A DNA stretch of 64,000 nt from an uncultured Verrucomicrobia subdivision 3 bacterium (GCA_903865745.1 CAIPKV010000052.1:62001-126000), one strand, 5' to 3'; numbered from the stretch's first letter, positions 16,278 through 25,123 are shown. Numbers and translations are program-made. Notes: generated by a model from the letters alone, not told the origin.

Positions 16278-17624
16278 TCAGGCGAATACCGCCAGCGCCT
16301 TCTCAATTCTGGCCATGACACGTTCTTTGCCGAGGACTTGGAGCAGGTGGTAGAGGCTGGGGCCGGAGGTCTTGCCGGTCACGGCGAGGCGGCAAGGATG
16401 TACCATCACGCCCACCTTCACGCCGAGCGCTTTGGCGGTTTCCTTGAGTGCGACTTCCAAGCTCTCGGCATTGAACGCGGGGGCGGCGGCAAAGGCGTCA
16501 CGCAGCTTTTCCAAGCGCGGCTTGGCTTCCGGCACAAAATCTTTCTTAGCGGCTTCGGTGTCGTAGGCAATCGTGTCGGTGAAATAAAAGCCGGCGTACC
16601 CCGGGAGTTCGTTAAAGGTCTTGAACTTGCCTTTGCACGTGTCCAGTGCGGCTTTGACGTAGCCGAGCGGATAGTGGTTCGTATCCACCCCGGCTTTGGC
16701 GAAGGCGTGAACGGCGAGTTCGTAAAAGCGGTCGTCGGCCAGTTCGCGGGCGTATTCGCCCTGGAGCCAGAGGAGCTTCTCGTAATCGAACCGCGCGTTG
16801 TGCCGTAAAATTTGCGGCAAATCAAAGCGCTCGATAGTCTCGGCGAGGGTGAGCTTCTCGCGATTTTCCTTGGGCGACCAGCCGAGGAGGCAGAGAAAAT
16901 TGATCACGGCTTCGGGCAGGAAACCGGTGTCGAGATAGCTGGTGAGGGACGCGCCGGTATCGCGCTTGCTCATCTTGGAACCGTCGCCATTCAGGATGAG
17001 CGGGATGTGGGCGTAATGCGGCGGGGCCACGCCAAACGCCTTGAACAGGGCAATATGCTTGGCGGTGTTGCTTAAATGATCTTCACCGCGGATGACGTGG
17101 GTGATGTTCATCTCCAAATCGTCAATGACGTTGACAAGATGGAACACGGGCTGACCATCGGAGCGCTGAATGACGAAGTCGGGATCGATCTCTTCACGGT
17201 CGGTGAGTTTGCGCACGACGTCGCCGACGACGAGGTCGTGGATGGTGACGGGTTCGCGCTGCATCTTGAACTTGATGGCGCCTTCGGATTCGTAGGCGAG
17301 GCCGCGGGAGAGCAGGGCCTCGATGCGCGCTTGATAATTGGCTTTGCGCTGGCTTTGGAAATAGGGGCCGCACGGGCCTTTGCTGGGTCCGGTGGCGTCG
17401 CCGGTGAGCGGACCTTCGTCCCAATCGAGCCCGAGCCAGCGCAGGCCGTTGAGGATGACATCGACGGCTTCCTGGGAATTGCGCGCGGCGTCAGTGTCTT
17501 CGATGCGCAGGACGAACGTGCCGCCGGTGTGCCGGGCGTAAAGCCAGTTGAAGAGGGCCGTGCGCGCACCGCCAATGTGGAGGTAGCCGGTCGGGGAGGG
17601 AGCGAATCGAACGCGAGGTTTCAT
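16278..17624 (-). CDS. gltX: glutamyl-tRNA synthetase, short form
   Basis: GluRS charges tRNA-Glu with glutamate. The class I signatures are present: HIGG at residues 16-19 and KMSKR at 217-221, plus HVIRGEDHLSNTAKH in the Rossmann fold. At 448 residues it is shorter than the usual 465-500. The loss is in one place: after LLSRGLAYESEG (about residue 115) the chain goes straight to AIKFKMQREPVTIHDLVVG. This omits the 35-40 residue connective segment that in many bacterial GluRS proteins holds Cys residues for zinc. The anticodon-binding C-terminus seems complete (SLYHLLQVLGKERVMARIEKAL). A decayed copy of its 3' end lies about 0.9 kb downstream. Confidence 0.96.
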   Translation of the reverse strand: MKPRVRFAPSPTGYLHIGGARTALFNWLYARHTGGTFVLRIEDTDAARNSQEAVDVILNGLRWLGLDWDEGPLTGDATGPSKGPCGPYFQSQRKANYQARIEALLSRGLAYESEGAIKFKMQREPVTIHDLVVGDVVRKLTDREEIDPDFVIQRSDGQPVFHLVNVIDDLEMNITHVIRGEDHLSNTAKHIALFKAFGVAPPHYAHIPLILNGDGSKMSKRDTGASLTSYLDTGFLPEAVINFLCLLGWSPKENREKLTLAETIERFDLPQILRHNARFDYEKLLWLQGEYARELADDRFYELAVHAFAKAGVDTNHYPLGYVKAALDTCKGKFKTFNELPGYAGFYFTDTIAYDTEAAKKDFVPEAKPRLEKLRDAFAAAPAFNAESLEVALKETAKALGVKVGVMVHPCRLAVTGKTSGPSLYHLLQVLGKERVMARIEKALAVFA

Positions 17625-17637
17625 GGATTTATTTTAA

Positions 17638-17670
17638 CCACGGATGGACACGGATGAACACTGATAAAAA
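17638..17670. repeat. CACGGATG-type short extragenic repeat
   Basis: The text AACCACGGATGGACACGGAT followed by GAACACTGATAAAAA is a short direct repeat with a step of about 10 bp (CACGGATGRA). This motif is common in intergenic DNA of this and related phyla. It lies between the gltX start and the terminator of the outer-membrane-protein operon. Confidence 0.6.
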
Positions 17671-17706
17671 TTAAAAACGCGCAGCGGTCGTGGGACCGCG
17701 ACGCGT
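17665..17706 (-). terminator. intrinsic terminator of the CHASE2-FecR-barrel genes
   Basis: Stem ACGCG-ca-GCGGTC, loop GTGG, then GACCGC-ga-CGCGT at 17677-17706, 11 paired bases with one internal mismatch pair. On the minus strand it is followed by TTTTTAATTTTTA. It lies 17 bp after the stop of the beta-barrel gene. Confidence 0.8.
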
Positions 17707-17723
17707 GGGGAAGCTGGGTTAGG

Positions 17724-18716
17724 TCAGAAACTGAAGTTGAGATTCGCGCCGACACCTTCGTTGTACTCGTGATATTCGGCTACGAAGCGATCATCTGAAT
17801 TCTTGACGTTGGCGTTGAAAAAGGCGCGCACGCTGAAATGTTCATTGAAGCCATAGGCCAGGGTGACGCCGTAGGAGTTCAGATAATCATTCCGGTCGGA
17901 GTTCTGCAGGGTGTTGTAGCGGTAATTGGAAAACTGAAAGCGGTAGTAAGGCTGGAGCGAGAGTTGCCGCGTAATCTGCCAGGTCAAGGTCAGGCTGACA
18001 GATTCGTCGAAGCGGTTGTTGATTTCGGTGTAGGTGCCGGGCGGGGCCGGCTCGGTGGTGAAATGGTAATCAATCTGGTTGCCAACGCTGAACAGGAGCT
18101 GCTGGCTGATGGGAAAAAAGCGCTGGATGGTGAAGGCGGGGAGCCACTCGGAGTAAGTCTGGTGGTCGGTCTCCTGATCGAGCAGGCGCGTGTAGTTTCC
18201 GCCAAGCCCGAACTGCCACTTGCCAACGCTGTAACGGCCGCTGACGAAGGCGGTCTGTGCATTGAAGTCGAGGGAGGTAAGCCGGTCGTTGCCGTAGTCA
18301 TACCACTGGCTGGAATAGCCGATGACGGCGGCGAATTTACCGGGGCCGAGCTGCCATTCCGGCGGCGTGAAGGCGGCTTGAATCGTATTGACATAGACCG
18401 GGCTGGCGATGGCGGCAGCACCCTCGGCATAGTTGGCGTCGGAAGAATAGAACGCCTGGCTGTCGAAGAAGACGTTGAAATAATTCGGACGCGGATGGAG
18501 CCGGAGAATGCGCTGCGGGCCGACGTCGAGATTCTCGCCGGGGTAAAGTTCAGGCGCATTGGTCTCGGCCAGCGAGGCGGACAAGGGCTGTTGCATCTGC
18601 TGCGCCAACTGGGTGTTTTGAAACTGCTGGACGTTCACCGGCTGTGCCCGCAGGGTTAAAATGCTGCCAGACAACAGGAACAAGCAAGCGAGCGAGCGTA
18701 TGATTTTGAGAGACAT
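17724..18716 (-). CDS. predicted outer-membrane beta-barrel protein
   Basis: I start this gene at the ATG at 18716, giving 330 residues with a signal peptide (MSLKIIRSLACLFLLSGSILTLRAQ). After a Gln-rich linker the sequence is a run of alternating amphipathic strands with aromatic girdles (YFNVFFDSQAFYSSD, FAAVIGYSSQWYDYG, WQFGLGGNYTRLL, LSLQPYYRFQFSNYRY, YGVTLAYGFNEHFSVRAFFNAN) and ends in Phe (GVGANLNFSF), the usual outer-membrane insertion signal. It is the last of three same-strand genes after the CHASE2 cyclase and FecR proteins, which suggests a surface partner of that sensory unit. Substrate or pore role is unknown. Confidence 0.8.
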   Translation of the reverse strand: MSLKIIRSLACLFLLSGSILTLRAQPVNVQQFQNTQLAQQMQQPLSASLAETNAPELYPGENLDVGPQRILRLHPRPNYFNVFFDSQAFYSSDANYAEGAAAIASPVYVNTIQAAFTPPEWQLGPGKFAAVIGYSSQWYDYGNDRLTSLDFNAQTAFVSGRYSVGKWQFGLGGNYTRLLDQETDHQTYSEWLPAFTIQRFFPISQQLLFSVGNQIDYHFTTEPAPPGTYTEINNRFDESVSLTLTWQITRQLSLQPYYRFQFSNYRYNTLQNSDRNDYLNSYGVTLAYGFNEHFSVRAFFNANVKNSDDRFVAEYHEYNEGVGANLNFSF

Positions 18717-18749
18717 GATAAGAAGAGCCCTATTAACCAAGCCAAATGC

Positions 18750-20576
18750 CTAATGCAACGCCGAGATGGTGATGCCGCCGCCGTTCACCGCGTTCTGCGC
18801 TGGTTTTCCGCCGTAGGTCACGTTCTGGATGAAGTTGACATCGCCGGGCACGGAGGCGGCGTCGGTGTTCGGGTTCGGTGCGAGGACGCCATAGAGACTC
18901 TGCAAATTCACACTGCTGCCCGCACCGAAGGCGACGTTGAGGAGATTGATGGTGTTGGCCGACATGTTAACCGTGCCGTAGTCGGATAGGTTTGCATTTT
19001 CTACCGTCACCACATTGGGCGCGGTGAAATTAGCCGTTGCGCCCGTTCCGGTAGCAGTCAGGACCTGGCCGTCGGCATTCAGCAAAATGCTATCACCGGA
19101 ATTCAAGGTGAGGTAATGCGCTTCAATCGACGTATCCGACACCGACAAAGAGCCGGTCGTCGAAGTGAGGTTCACAGATCCACTGCCGGCGTCCGTGACG
19201 AAGGTGGTGTTGCCTGGCGCCCCGATATTCACGGAGGAGTTGTAAGTGAGATTGATCGCGTTAGGTGCCGACAATATCAGGTAGGCCGTCTGAATGGTGC
19301 AGTTGATGAGGCTGATGGTGTCGCCCGAAGTGAGCCCCAAATTGCCGACGGAATTCAAGAGGCTGACATTGTTCAAAGTCATCGCGGCGGGCGAATAGAG
19401 CTCGAAGTCGCCGACATTGGCGGTCAGGGTAATGCCCGGGGTGAAATTAATCTGGTTACCAGCGACGAGCTCAAGCTGGTTCGCGGCGGACAGTCCGTTG
19501 AACGCCACGGAGCCGTCCAGATTGATGTTCTGGGAGGCGACAAAATCAAACACCGTTTGGCTGGCATAACCGCTCATGTCCACTTCTAAACCGTCAGGAT
19601 TGGCTCCGGAAGTATTGAAGGCGAGATTCTGGGCGGCAAATCCCTGGAAGACCTGGCCGTTGTAAAAACTATTGTTCGCCAGCGTAAATGTGGGGTTCAG
19701 AAAGATGCGCGCGGGCGGAATCGGGATGCTTGGATCAGAGAGGGACGACTGATTTATGGTGGCGTCGGTCTTGAGCGCATTCTGCACCGCACTGGAGTTG
19801 ACCGCCGTTTGCACCGTGTTGGGATCAATCACTTCAACCTGATCCACGGTGGCATTGTTGCCAGCGAGCAGGCCGGTATCGGTCAGGTGGCCTGACTTGA
19901 TTAATTTGTTTTGGGTATTAATTTCGTTGAAGATCAAGGACAGCGAGGGCAGCGGGTGGTTAAAGCCTTCAATCAATTGACTATTGCGAATCAGGTCTTC
20001 CAACCGGAACACCACGATGGGGGCGAGCTGGGTGCTGCCGGGAAGAATGAAGGTTAACTGGCCGGGTTGCAGCTGCTGATGCAGGCCGTTGGGCAGCTTT
20101 ATATCCACCCCGTCCTCCAGCGAAATCACCTTGAAGCCACCGTTGGGCGTGGCTGTGACAATCAAGGTCGAGCCCAACACGGAAGCGGTCGCGGAACCGG
20201 TGTGAATGGAGCCGCCGCCTTGGCCGTGGGGCGAGTGGAAGAGCAGGCTGCCTTGTTTCAGATCAATGGAACGGCTGGCCGGATCGAACGAAAAAATGGT
20301 GTCCGCCCCAACGCGGGTAACGGTCTTGTCGGCCGCCACCAGTTCTGCCCGGGAAGCCGCTCCGGTGCGGAGGATATCTGGCATGGAAAAATTGTCATTC
20401 ACGGTCGCGGGTTTTGCCTGCTGGTCAGCGGCGGAAATGATTTTGACATCGTTCACCACCTGGGTGACGCGGGATTGCTTCAAATCCATTGCTTGGCTGG
20501 TAAAAGCGCTGGCAATAAAACCGAGGCACAACCCAAGCGTGATAATCTTTTTCATGACTTTTTTGGTTAAACTCAT
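18750..20576 (-). CDS. FecR-domain exported protein with beta-helix-like tail
   Basis: The 608-residue protein has a signal peptide (KKIITLGLCLGFIASAFTSQA), then a FecR domain at about residues 30-200: LRTGAASRAELVAADKTVTRVGADTIFSFD, IDLKQGSLLFHSPHG, SATASVLGSTLIVTATPNGGFKVISLEDGVDIKLPNG and LQPGQ. The rest is rich in Asn, Ser, Thr and Leu with repeated short strands (NQLELVAGNQINFTPGITLTANVGDFELYS), reminiscent of filamentous haemagglutinin-like beta-helices. Unlike FecR of iron uptake it has no nearby sigma factor or TonB receptor. In several phyla FecR proteins sit beside CHASE2 cyclases as here, suggesting envelope sensing. Confidence 0.85.
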   Translation of the reverse strand: MSLTKKVMKKIITLGLCLGFIASAFTSQAMDLKQSRVTQVVNDVKIISAADQQAKPATVNDNFSMPDILRTGAASRAELVAADKTVTRVGADTIFSFDPASRSIDLKQGSLLFHSPHGQGGGSIHTGSATASVLGSTLIVTATPNGGFKVISLEDGVDIKLPNGLHQQLQPGQLTFILPGSTQLAPIVVFRLEDLIRNSQLIEGFNHPLPSLSLIFNEINTQNKLIKSGHLTDTGLLAGNNATVDQVEVIDPNTVQTAVNSSAVQNALKTDATINQSSLSDPSIPIPPARIFLNPTFTLANNSFYNGQVFQGFAAQNLAFNTSGANPDGLEVDMSGYASQTVFDFVASQNINLDGSVAFNGLSAANQLELVAGNQINFTPGITLTANVGDFELYSPAAMTLNNVSLLNSVGNLGLTSGDTISLINCTIQTAYLILSAPNAINLTYNSSVNIGAPGNTTFVTDAGSGSVNLTSTTGSLSVSDTSIEAHYLTLNSGDSILLNADGQVLTATGTGATANFTAPNVVTVENANLSDYGTVNMSANTINLLNVAFGAGSSVNLQSLYGVLAPNPNTDAASVPGDVNFIQNVTYGGKPAQNAVNGGGITISALH

Positions 20577-20681
20577 CCTCTCGTAAACCTAATTCAATAG
20601 ATTAACACCGCTTTTGCGTCAAATCCAATTTTAATAAGCGGCTACAGTCAGCGAGCCGGGGGCGGTAAGTTGGCGAACGAT

Positions 20682-22835
20682 TCATTTTTCGGAAAGGGTG
20701 AAAGACCCATCCCAGTTTTCCGGCGGTGGACTGATTTCATAGGCCGCACAGCGGGATAAATACATCCCGCAAAGAAAATCCTCTCCGCCAATCTGGTGGC
20801 GAGCGGTCTCGAACTTTGCCGCTGCCGCAGAAAATTTGCGGGTGCGATATAGCCGGATTGCCTCGTGATAGATTTCCAACCAGACGGGCGGCGGCTCTGA
20901 CCGGTCGCCCAGAATGCTAAATACCTCGATGGGCTGCGTCTTGCCTTTCACGGTTAGCAAATCTACGGAGCGGTAAATAAAGACATCGCGGGTCAATTTT
21001 TCCACCTGTTCGCCGATGAGGATGTCCGTGTGAAACTGCTTGGTTGCGCTTTCCAGCCGGGCGGCTAGGTTTACGCCATCGCCGAGCACGGTGAACTCCA
21101 TGCGCTGCGGATGACCAATATTGCCGACAATGACTTCGCCGTGGTTGACGCCGATGCCAATGGTGAGCCGGAGGCGATCGTCTTTTGTCTGCCACTGGTC
21201 ATTCAGTTTGACGAGGGCTGCGCGCATTTGCAACGCGGCCGTCACCGCCCCTCGAGCGTCAGCCTTGATACCATGGCTGTGCGTGTCACCCCAGACAGCC
21301 ATGATGGCGTCGCCGATAAATTTTTGAAGTGTGCCTTCGTTATTCAGAACACTGCCGACCATGTCCGCAAAATACTCGTTGAGTTGCGCGACGAGCTTAT
21401 CGGCATCCGTGCTCTCCGTCATGGTGGTGAACCCACGGATGTCGGAGAACAAAACTGTCACCGGCTGTTTGCGGCCTTTCAACGCCTCCACAAATGAGCG
21501 GCGGTCGTCGAGGATGGTTTTGGCGACGTTTGAAGAAACGTAGCGGTCGAGGACGTTGCGATAGCGCCGGCGCTCGAACTGTTCGAGGGTGTATTCAAAA
21601 ACAATGCCGAAAGCGCCGGTGGTGATGAGACAAAACAGCGGCGGCATCATGTCCACAACGAAGCGCTGGTGAGTAAAAGCAAACTGGCAGGCGGCAAAAA
21701 ACGCGGCGGCGGTACTGGCCAGCAGCAGGCTTTTGAGCAACGCCTGCGGGATGCCCAGGCAGATGGCGACGGCCAATAGCATTGCACCTAGCGCCAGCCA
21801 GAAATTAGCGTTGGGCGAAGTTTCCGTCAGCCAATCGCCGTGCCGCAGGGCGGAAAGCATTTGCGCTTGGATTTCCGGCCCGGGCATTTCACCGAATGGC
21901 GTGCCATGAACGTCGTGGAATATTTCAGCTAGCGGGCCGACGATGACAATTTTGTTCGAGACGGCTAGTCCACCCTCAAACGGTGGTTTTTGCCACAGCG
22001 CATCCACGAACATATTTTCCACCGGCCAAGGGCGATAGGTGCCGGCTGGGCCTTGAAAGTTGATATAGGTCATTTCTCCCGGCAGTGGGGAGAATAATTT
22101 GCCGGTATTGCCATTGAATTTTTTGACGGCCAGGGCCGTGATCTGGGTCAGGTCGTCGGGGATTTTTCCACTACGGATTTGTTTATTCAGGAGGGCAACG
22201 ATGCGGGGATCAAAACCGGACGCCTCCAACGATTCGCGTTCCACGGAAGTTTGATAGCGAGTGCGGCGGACAACGCCATCGCCGTCGGTCCAGATATTTA
22301 CCAGGCCGACAACGGATTCCGAGCCTGGCAGCAGCAGGCGTCCATTTGGCGGCGTAAGTTTTTGGGTTCGGCCAGTGGAACCTTCCTCGCCTGCCAACAT
22401 TTCGCCAATCACCACGCGATCCCGGTATTTTCGCAAGGCGGCGGCGAAGACATCGTCCCCGTCGGTCTGGCTGGCGAAAACAAAGTCGAACAGCACCACC
22501 TTTGCGCCGGCGTTCATGAGTTTTTCCAAAATCGCTGCATACACGCTGCGATCCCACGGCCACGGCTGTTGCATCTGTTGGAGCACCGGCGAAGCGGAAA
22601 TTTCCTCAGGCGCGAGTGTATCGAGCCGGAATGAACTAGTCCCGAGACCGATTAGCTTGATATCCGGGTCGGGTAATTCTGATCCACGCAACAGGTACCG
22701 CCGGTCAATTAGCGCTCCCTCGGCCTTTTGCCAGAGGCTTGAGGTGGTCAGCCAACTGCTGCGGGCTAGCAGCATAAACAGGATACCGACCGCAATTACC
22801 AGCCACTTTGGGCGATGAATTAAGTACCGAATCAT
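20682..22835 (-). CDS. CHASE2 domain adenylate/guanylate cyclase
   Basis: This 717-residue inner-membrane protein has an N-terminal transmembrane helix (WLVIAVGILFMLLA), a periplasmic CHASE2 sensor at about residues 40-335 (IKLIGLGTSSF, WPWDRSVYAAILEKLMNAGAKVVLFDFVFA, KIVIVGPLAEIFHDVHGTPFGEMPGPEIQAQMLSAL), two to three further membrane helices, and a class III cyclase domain at about 450-640. The metal Asp residues (FSDIRGFT and IGDAIMAVWGD) and substrate residues (Lys in LQKFIGD, Asp in VLGDGVNLAARLE) favour ATP, so cAMP is the probable product. A short C-terminal helical region follows. It is the first gene of the CHASE2-FecR-barrel set. Confidence 0.93.
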   Translation of the reverse strand: MIRYLIHRPKWLVIAVGILFMLLARSSWLTTSSLWQKAEGALIDRRYLLRGSELPDPDIKLIGLGTSSFRLDTLAPEEISASPVLQQMQQPWPWDRSVYAAILEKLMNAGAKVVLFDFVFASQTDGDDVFAAALRKYRDRVVIGEMLAGEEGSTGRTQKLTPPNGRLLLPGSESVVGLVNIWTDGDGVVRRTRYQTSVERESLEASGFDPRIVALLNKQIRSGKIPDDLTQITALAVKKFNGNTGKLFSPLPGEMTYINFQGPAGTYRPWPVENMFVDALWQKPPFEGGLAVSNKIVIVGPLAEIFHDVHGTPFGEMPGPEIQAQMLSALRHGDWLTETSPNANFWLALGAMLLAVAICLGIPQALLKSLLLASTAAAFFAACQFAFTHQRFVVDMMPPLFCLITTGAFGIVFEYTLEQFERRRYRNVLDRYVSSNVAKTILDDRRSFVEALKGRKQPVTVLFSDIRGFTTMTESTDADKLVAQLNEYFADMVGSVLNNEGTLQKFIGDAIMAVWGDTHSHGIKADARGAVTAALQMRAALVKLNDQWQTKDDRLRLTIGIGVNHGEVIVGNIGHPQRMEFTVLGDGVNLAARLESATKQFHTDILIGEQVEKLTRDVFIYRSVDLLTVKGKTQPIEVFSILGDRSEPPPVWLEIYHEAIRLYRTRKFSAAAAKFETARHQIGGEDFLCGMYLSRCAAYEISPPPENWDGSFTLSEK

Positions 22836-22947
22836 GAATAAAAAAACTGCCGCAGTTAAATCGCAGTCCAGCCAGCCAGACTCAAGTAAATAAAATTTGC
22901 TTCGTTGTCACATTAAGGACGCAGCGGGGATGCTAAGATTTCACGTC

Positions 22948-23595
22948 ATGAGAGGACATTTGTTGGGTATTCTGTTTTTGGCATTAACACTTAGCCGAGT
23001 AACGGCGGCAGAAAAAATCCTGTTCGTAACTGACTTTTCCCGTGGACTTACGAACGATTGGAAGAATGTGCCGCTTTACAAGCAGTCGACTGTTTACTCA
23101 GCGATGCGCGACGGGACGAATTTTTATGTCCATGCGGCGGCGGACAACTCCTGCTCTGCTTTAACGCATAAACTGAACCTCAATCCGCCGACGAAACTTT
23201 TGTTACGCTGGCGCTGGCGAATTGACGGCGTGCCGACCAATGGTTCGGAACGTGATTTAGCTAAGTTCGACCATGTGGCGCGGGTATTTGTGGCCTTCGA
23301 CACGTTCATTGGTCCGCCGCGGACGCTGAATTATTTCTGGGCCAATGTTGAGCCAACTGGTTCTCTACTAGATCATCCGATGACCAGTCGCGCGAAAATG
23401 TTCATTGTGGAGTCGGGCAATGCTCGTGCTGGCGGTTGGGTATCCGAGGAGCGTGACGTTACTGCCGATTGGAAACGCGCATTCCCCGGCAAGGCCATGC
23501 CGAAAATTGTAGCGGTAGGGATGTTAACGGACGGCGACAGCCTGATTACTAAATTGTCCGGCGACTACGCCAACATAGAGCTGATAGCGGAATAA
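22948..23595 (+). CDS. DUF3047 domain-containing exported protein
   Basis: I start at the ATG at 22948, which gives 215 residues beginning with a signal peptide (MRGHLLGILFLALTLSRVTAAE). The body matches DUF3047: LLLRWRWRIDGVPTNGSERDLAKFDHVARVFVAFD, LNYFWANVEPTGSLLDHP, MFIVESGNARAGGWVSEERDVTADWKRAFPG and GMLTDGDSL. The family is exported and probably all-beta with carbohydrate-binding-like strands; no role is known. It is divergent from the CHASE2 gene and converges on HU, sharing the HU terminator region at its stop codon. Confidence 0.87.
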   Translation: MRGHLLGILFLALTLSRVTAAEKILFVTDFSRGLTNDWKNVPLYKQSTVYSAMRDGTNFYVHAAADNSCSALTHKLNLNPPTKLLLRWRWRIDGVPTNGSERDLAKFDHVARVFVAFDTFIGPPRTLNYFWANVEPTGSLLDHPMTSRAKMFIVESGNARAGGWVSEERDVTADWKRAFPGKAMPKIVAVGMLTDGDSLITKLSGDYANIELIAE

Positions 23596-23625
23596 AAAAG
23601 AGCGCCCCGTTGCCGAGGCGCTCTT
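23593..23625 (-). terminator. intrinsic terminator of the HU gene
   Basis: A perfect 9-bp stem (AAGAGCGCC with GGCGCTCTT) and 10-nt loop, followed on the minus strand by six T and an A. It begins 17 bp after the HU stop and overlaps the DUF3047 stop codon on the other strand, so convergent transcripts meet here. Confidence 0.9.
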
Positions 23626-23642
23626 GATGCGTGAGATTAAAA

Positions 23643-23930
23643 TTACTTGGTGCCGAGGATCGCGTCCTTCGCAGCCTTGGCCACGCGGAACTTCACCACG
23701 CGCTTGGCTTTGATCTGAATCTGTTCGCCGGTCTTGGGGTTGCGGCCGATGCGGGCAGCGCGGTTCTTCAATACGAGCTTGCCGATGCCAGGCAAGGTGA
23801 ACGTGTCTTTGGCGTGCTTGTAGGCGAGCGCGGCAATGGAGTCGAGGATTTCGACAGCCTGTTTTTTGGAGAGTCCGTTTTTCTCCGCGACGAGCGCGGC
23901 GATCTGAGCTTTGGAGAGTGCTTTTGCCAT
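23643..23930 (-). CDS. HU family nucleoid DNA-binding protein
   Basis: A 95-residue HU-type protein: the dimerisation helices (LSKAQIAALVAEKNGLSKKQAVEILDSIAALAY), the beta arm region with LPGIGKLVLKNRAARIGRNPKTGEQIQIKAKRVVKFRVAKAAKDAI. The RIGRNPKTGE segment, where the flexible DNA-binding arm begins, is conserved. HU bends DNA and shapes the nucleoid. Length and sequence are standard, and whether it should be called HU or IHF-like cannot be told. It is monocistronic with a strong terminator, as expected for an abundant protein. Confidence 0.95.
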   Translation of the reverse strand: MAKALSKAQIAALVAEKNGLSKKQAVEILDSIAALAYKHAKDTFTLPGIGKLVLKNRAARIGRNPKTGEQIQIKAKRVVKFRVAKAAKDAILGTK

Positions 23931-24110
23931 ATTTGTCTTTTAGTTGTGTTGTTGTTGTTTGTTTATGTTGTTCGAAAAGTCACGAGACTTGATACGAATT
24001 AAAATCCAATGCGCCTACCGTGCAAGCGAAAAAGTGAAAAAACACAAAGTTTTTTGAGGGGATAGATGCGCCGGACTTGACATCGCGAGACAATTTCCGA
24101 CCATTCGCGC

Positions 24111-25118
24111 GTGGCGCTTTTCACTATCCAGAACGAATTTCGTTATGAAATCACCCGGAAGATTTTCGAGGGTGGCATGGGCATTGTCTATGAGGCGGAA
24201 CAGCATGGCTCGCGCGCGTTCGTAAAGCGGGTCGCCATCAAGGTCATCCGCCCCAATTTCGGCAGTCAAAAGATGTTCATGGATAATTTTGTGGGCGAGG
24301 CCAAGCTCGTCGCGGATTTGATTCATACGAACATTGTACAAACCTATCAGCTCGGCGAAGCGAATGGGCTATGCTTCATTGCAATGGAACTGATTCGGGG
24401 TGTGAATCTGGAACAGTTCACCCACCAGATTACGGACAAGAAGCGGGTTTTGCCGAAGGAACTCGCAGTGTTCATCACCAGCCGGGTGGCGCGCGGGTTG
24501 GCTTACGCGCATAACAAGACCGACAAGGACAATAAGCCGATGGGGATTGTCCACCGTGACGTCAGTTTCAAGAACATCATGATCGCTTTTGAGGGCGACG
24601 TGAAGCTGACTGATTTTGGTATCGCAAAAGCGAAGGGTTTTCTGACTGACCAAGAAGGCGAAGTCGTCGCCGGCAAGCCGGATTACATGAGTCCTGAACA
24701 GGCTGATTTTCAGGTAACCGACAAACGTTCGGACATTTTCTCCACCGGCGTCGTGTTGGCGCACCTGTTACTCGGGCGCAATATATTTAAGGGCGCAAAC
24801 GCTGAGGAATCACGCCAGCGCATCATGCAGCAGCCGGTTCCCGATTTCCGTTCTCTTGACCCAAGGATTGATGACAAGCTAAACGATATCCTGCACCATT
24901 GCCTCGCGCGTGATTTACACCATCGCTACGCTACCGCCGACCAGTTGCTGACTGAGTTGGAATATTACATGTATCACGGCGGATACGGTCCGACCAACGA
25001 GACGCTTGGTAAATTCATCCGCGAACTTTTTGGTCAGGACCCGATAAAAGCTACGCCTACCGATGCGCTCGACAAGACCATCATTCTCGACGAGACCACG
25101 CGGTCACAGATTAAGTAA
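24111..25118 (+). CDS. bacterial serine/threonine protein kinase
   Basis: The gene starts at a GTG (24111); an ATG upstream in frame is followed by a stop. The 335-residue kinase has the glycine loop FEGGMGIVYEAE, the ATP lysine at 44 (VAIKVI), the catalytic HRD at 148-150, DFG at 168-170 and GKPDYMSPEQ in the activation loop. The usual Lys two residues after the catalytic Asp is Ser (HRDVSFKN), a variant seen in a bacterial subfamily with HRDVSPxN. There is no membrane helix or sensor domain, only a short tail, so it is a soluble kinase. aguB follows 5 bp later, so the two are likely co-transcribed. Confidence 0.93.
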   Translation: MALFTIQNEFRYEITRKIFEGGMGIVYEAEQHGSRAFVKRVAIKVIRPNFGSQKMFMDNFVGEAKLVADLIHTNIVQTYQLGEANGLCFIAMELIRGVNLEQFTHQITDKKRVLPKELAVFITSRVARGLAYAHNKTDKDNKPMGIVHRDVSFKNIMIAFEGDVKLTDFGIAKAKGFLTDQEGEVVAGKPDYMSPEQADFQVTDKRSDIFSTGVVLAHLLLGRNIFKGANAEESRQRIMQQPVPDFRSLDPRIDDKLNDILHHCLARDLHHRYATADQLLTELEYYMYHGGYGPTNETLGKFIRELFGQDPIKATPTDALDKTIILDETTRSQIK

Positions 25119-25123
25119 ATTCC

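Noticed and set aside
18750-20576. FecR protein as part of an iron-uptake sigma/anti-sigma system
   Set aside because: No ECF sigma factor or TonB receptor is nearby; the neighbours are a CHASE2 cyclase and a barrel protein.
24066-24110. ATG start for the Ser/Thr kinase at 24066
   Set aside because: The frame from this ATG reaches a stop after four codons, so the GTG at 24111 is used.
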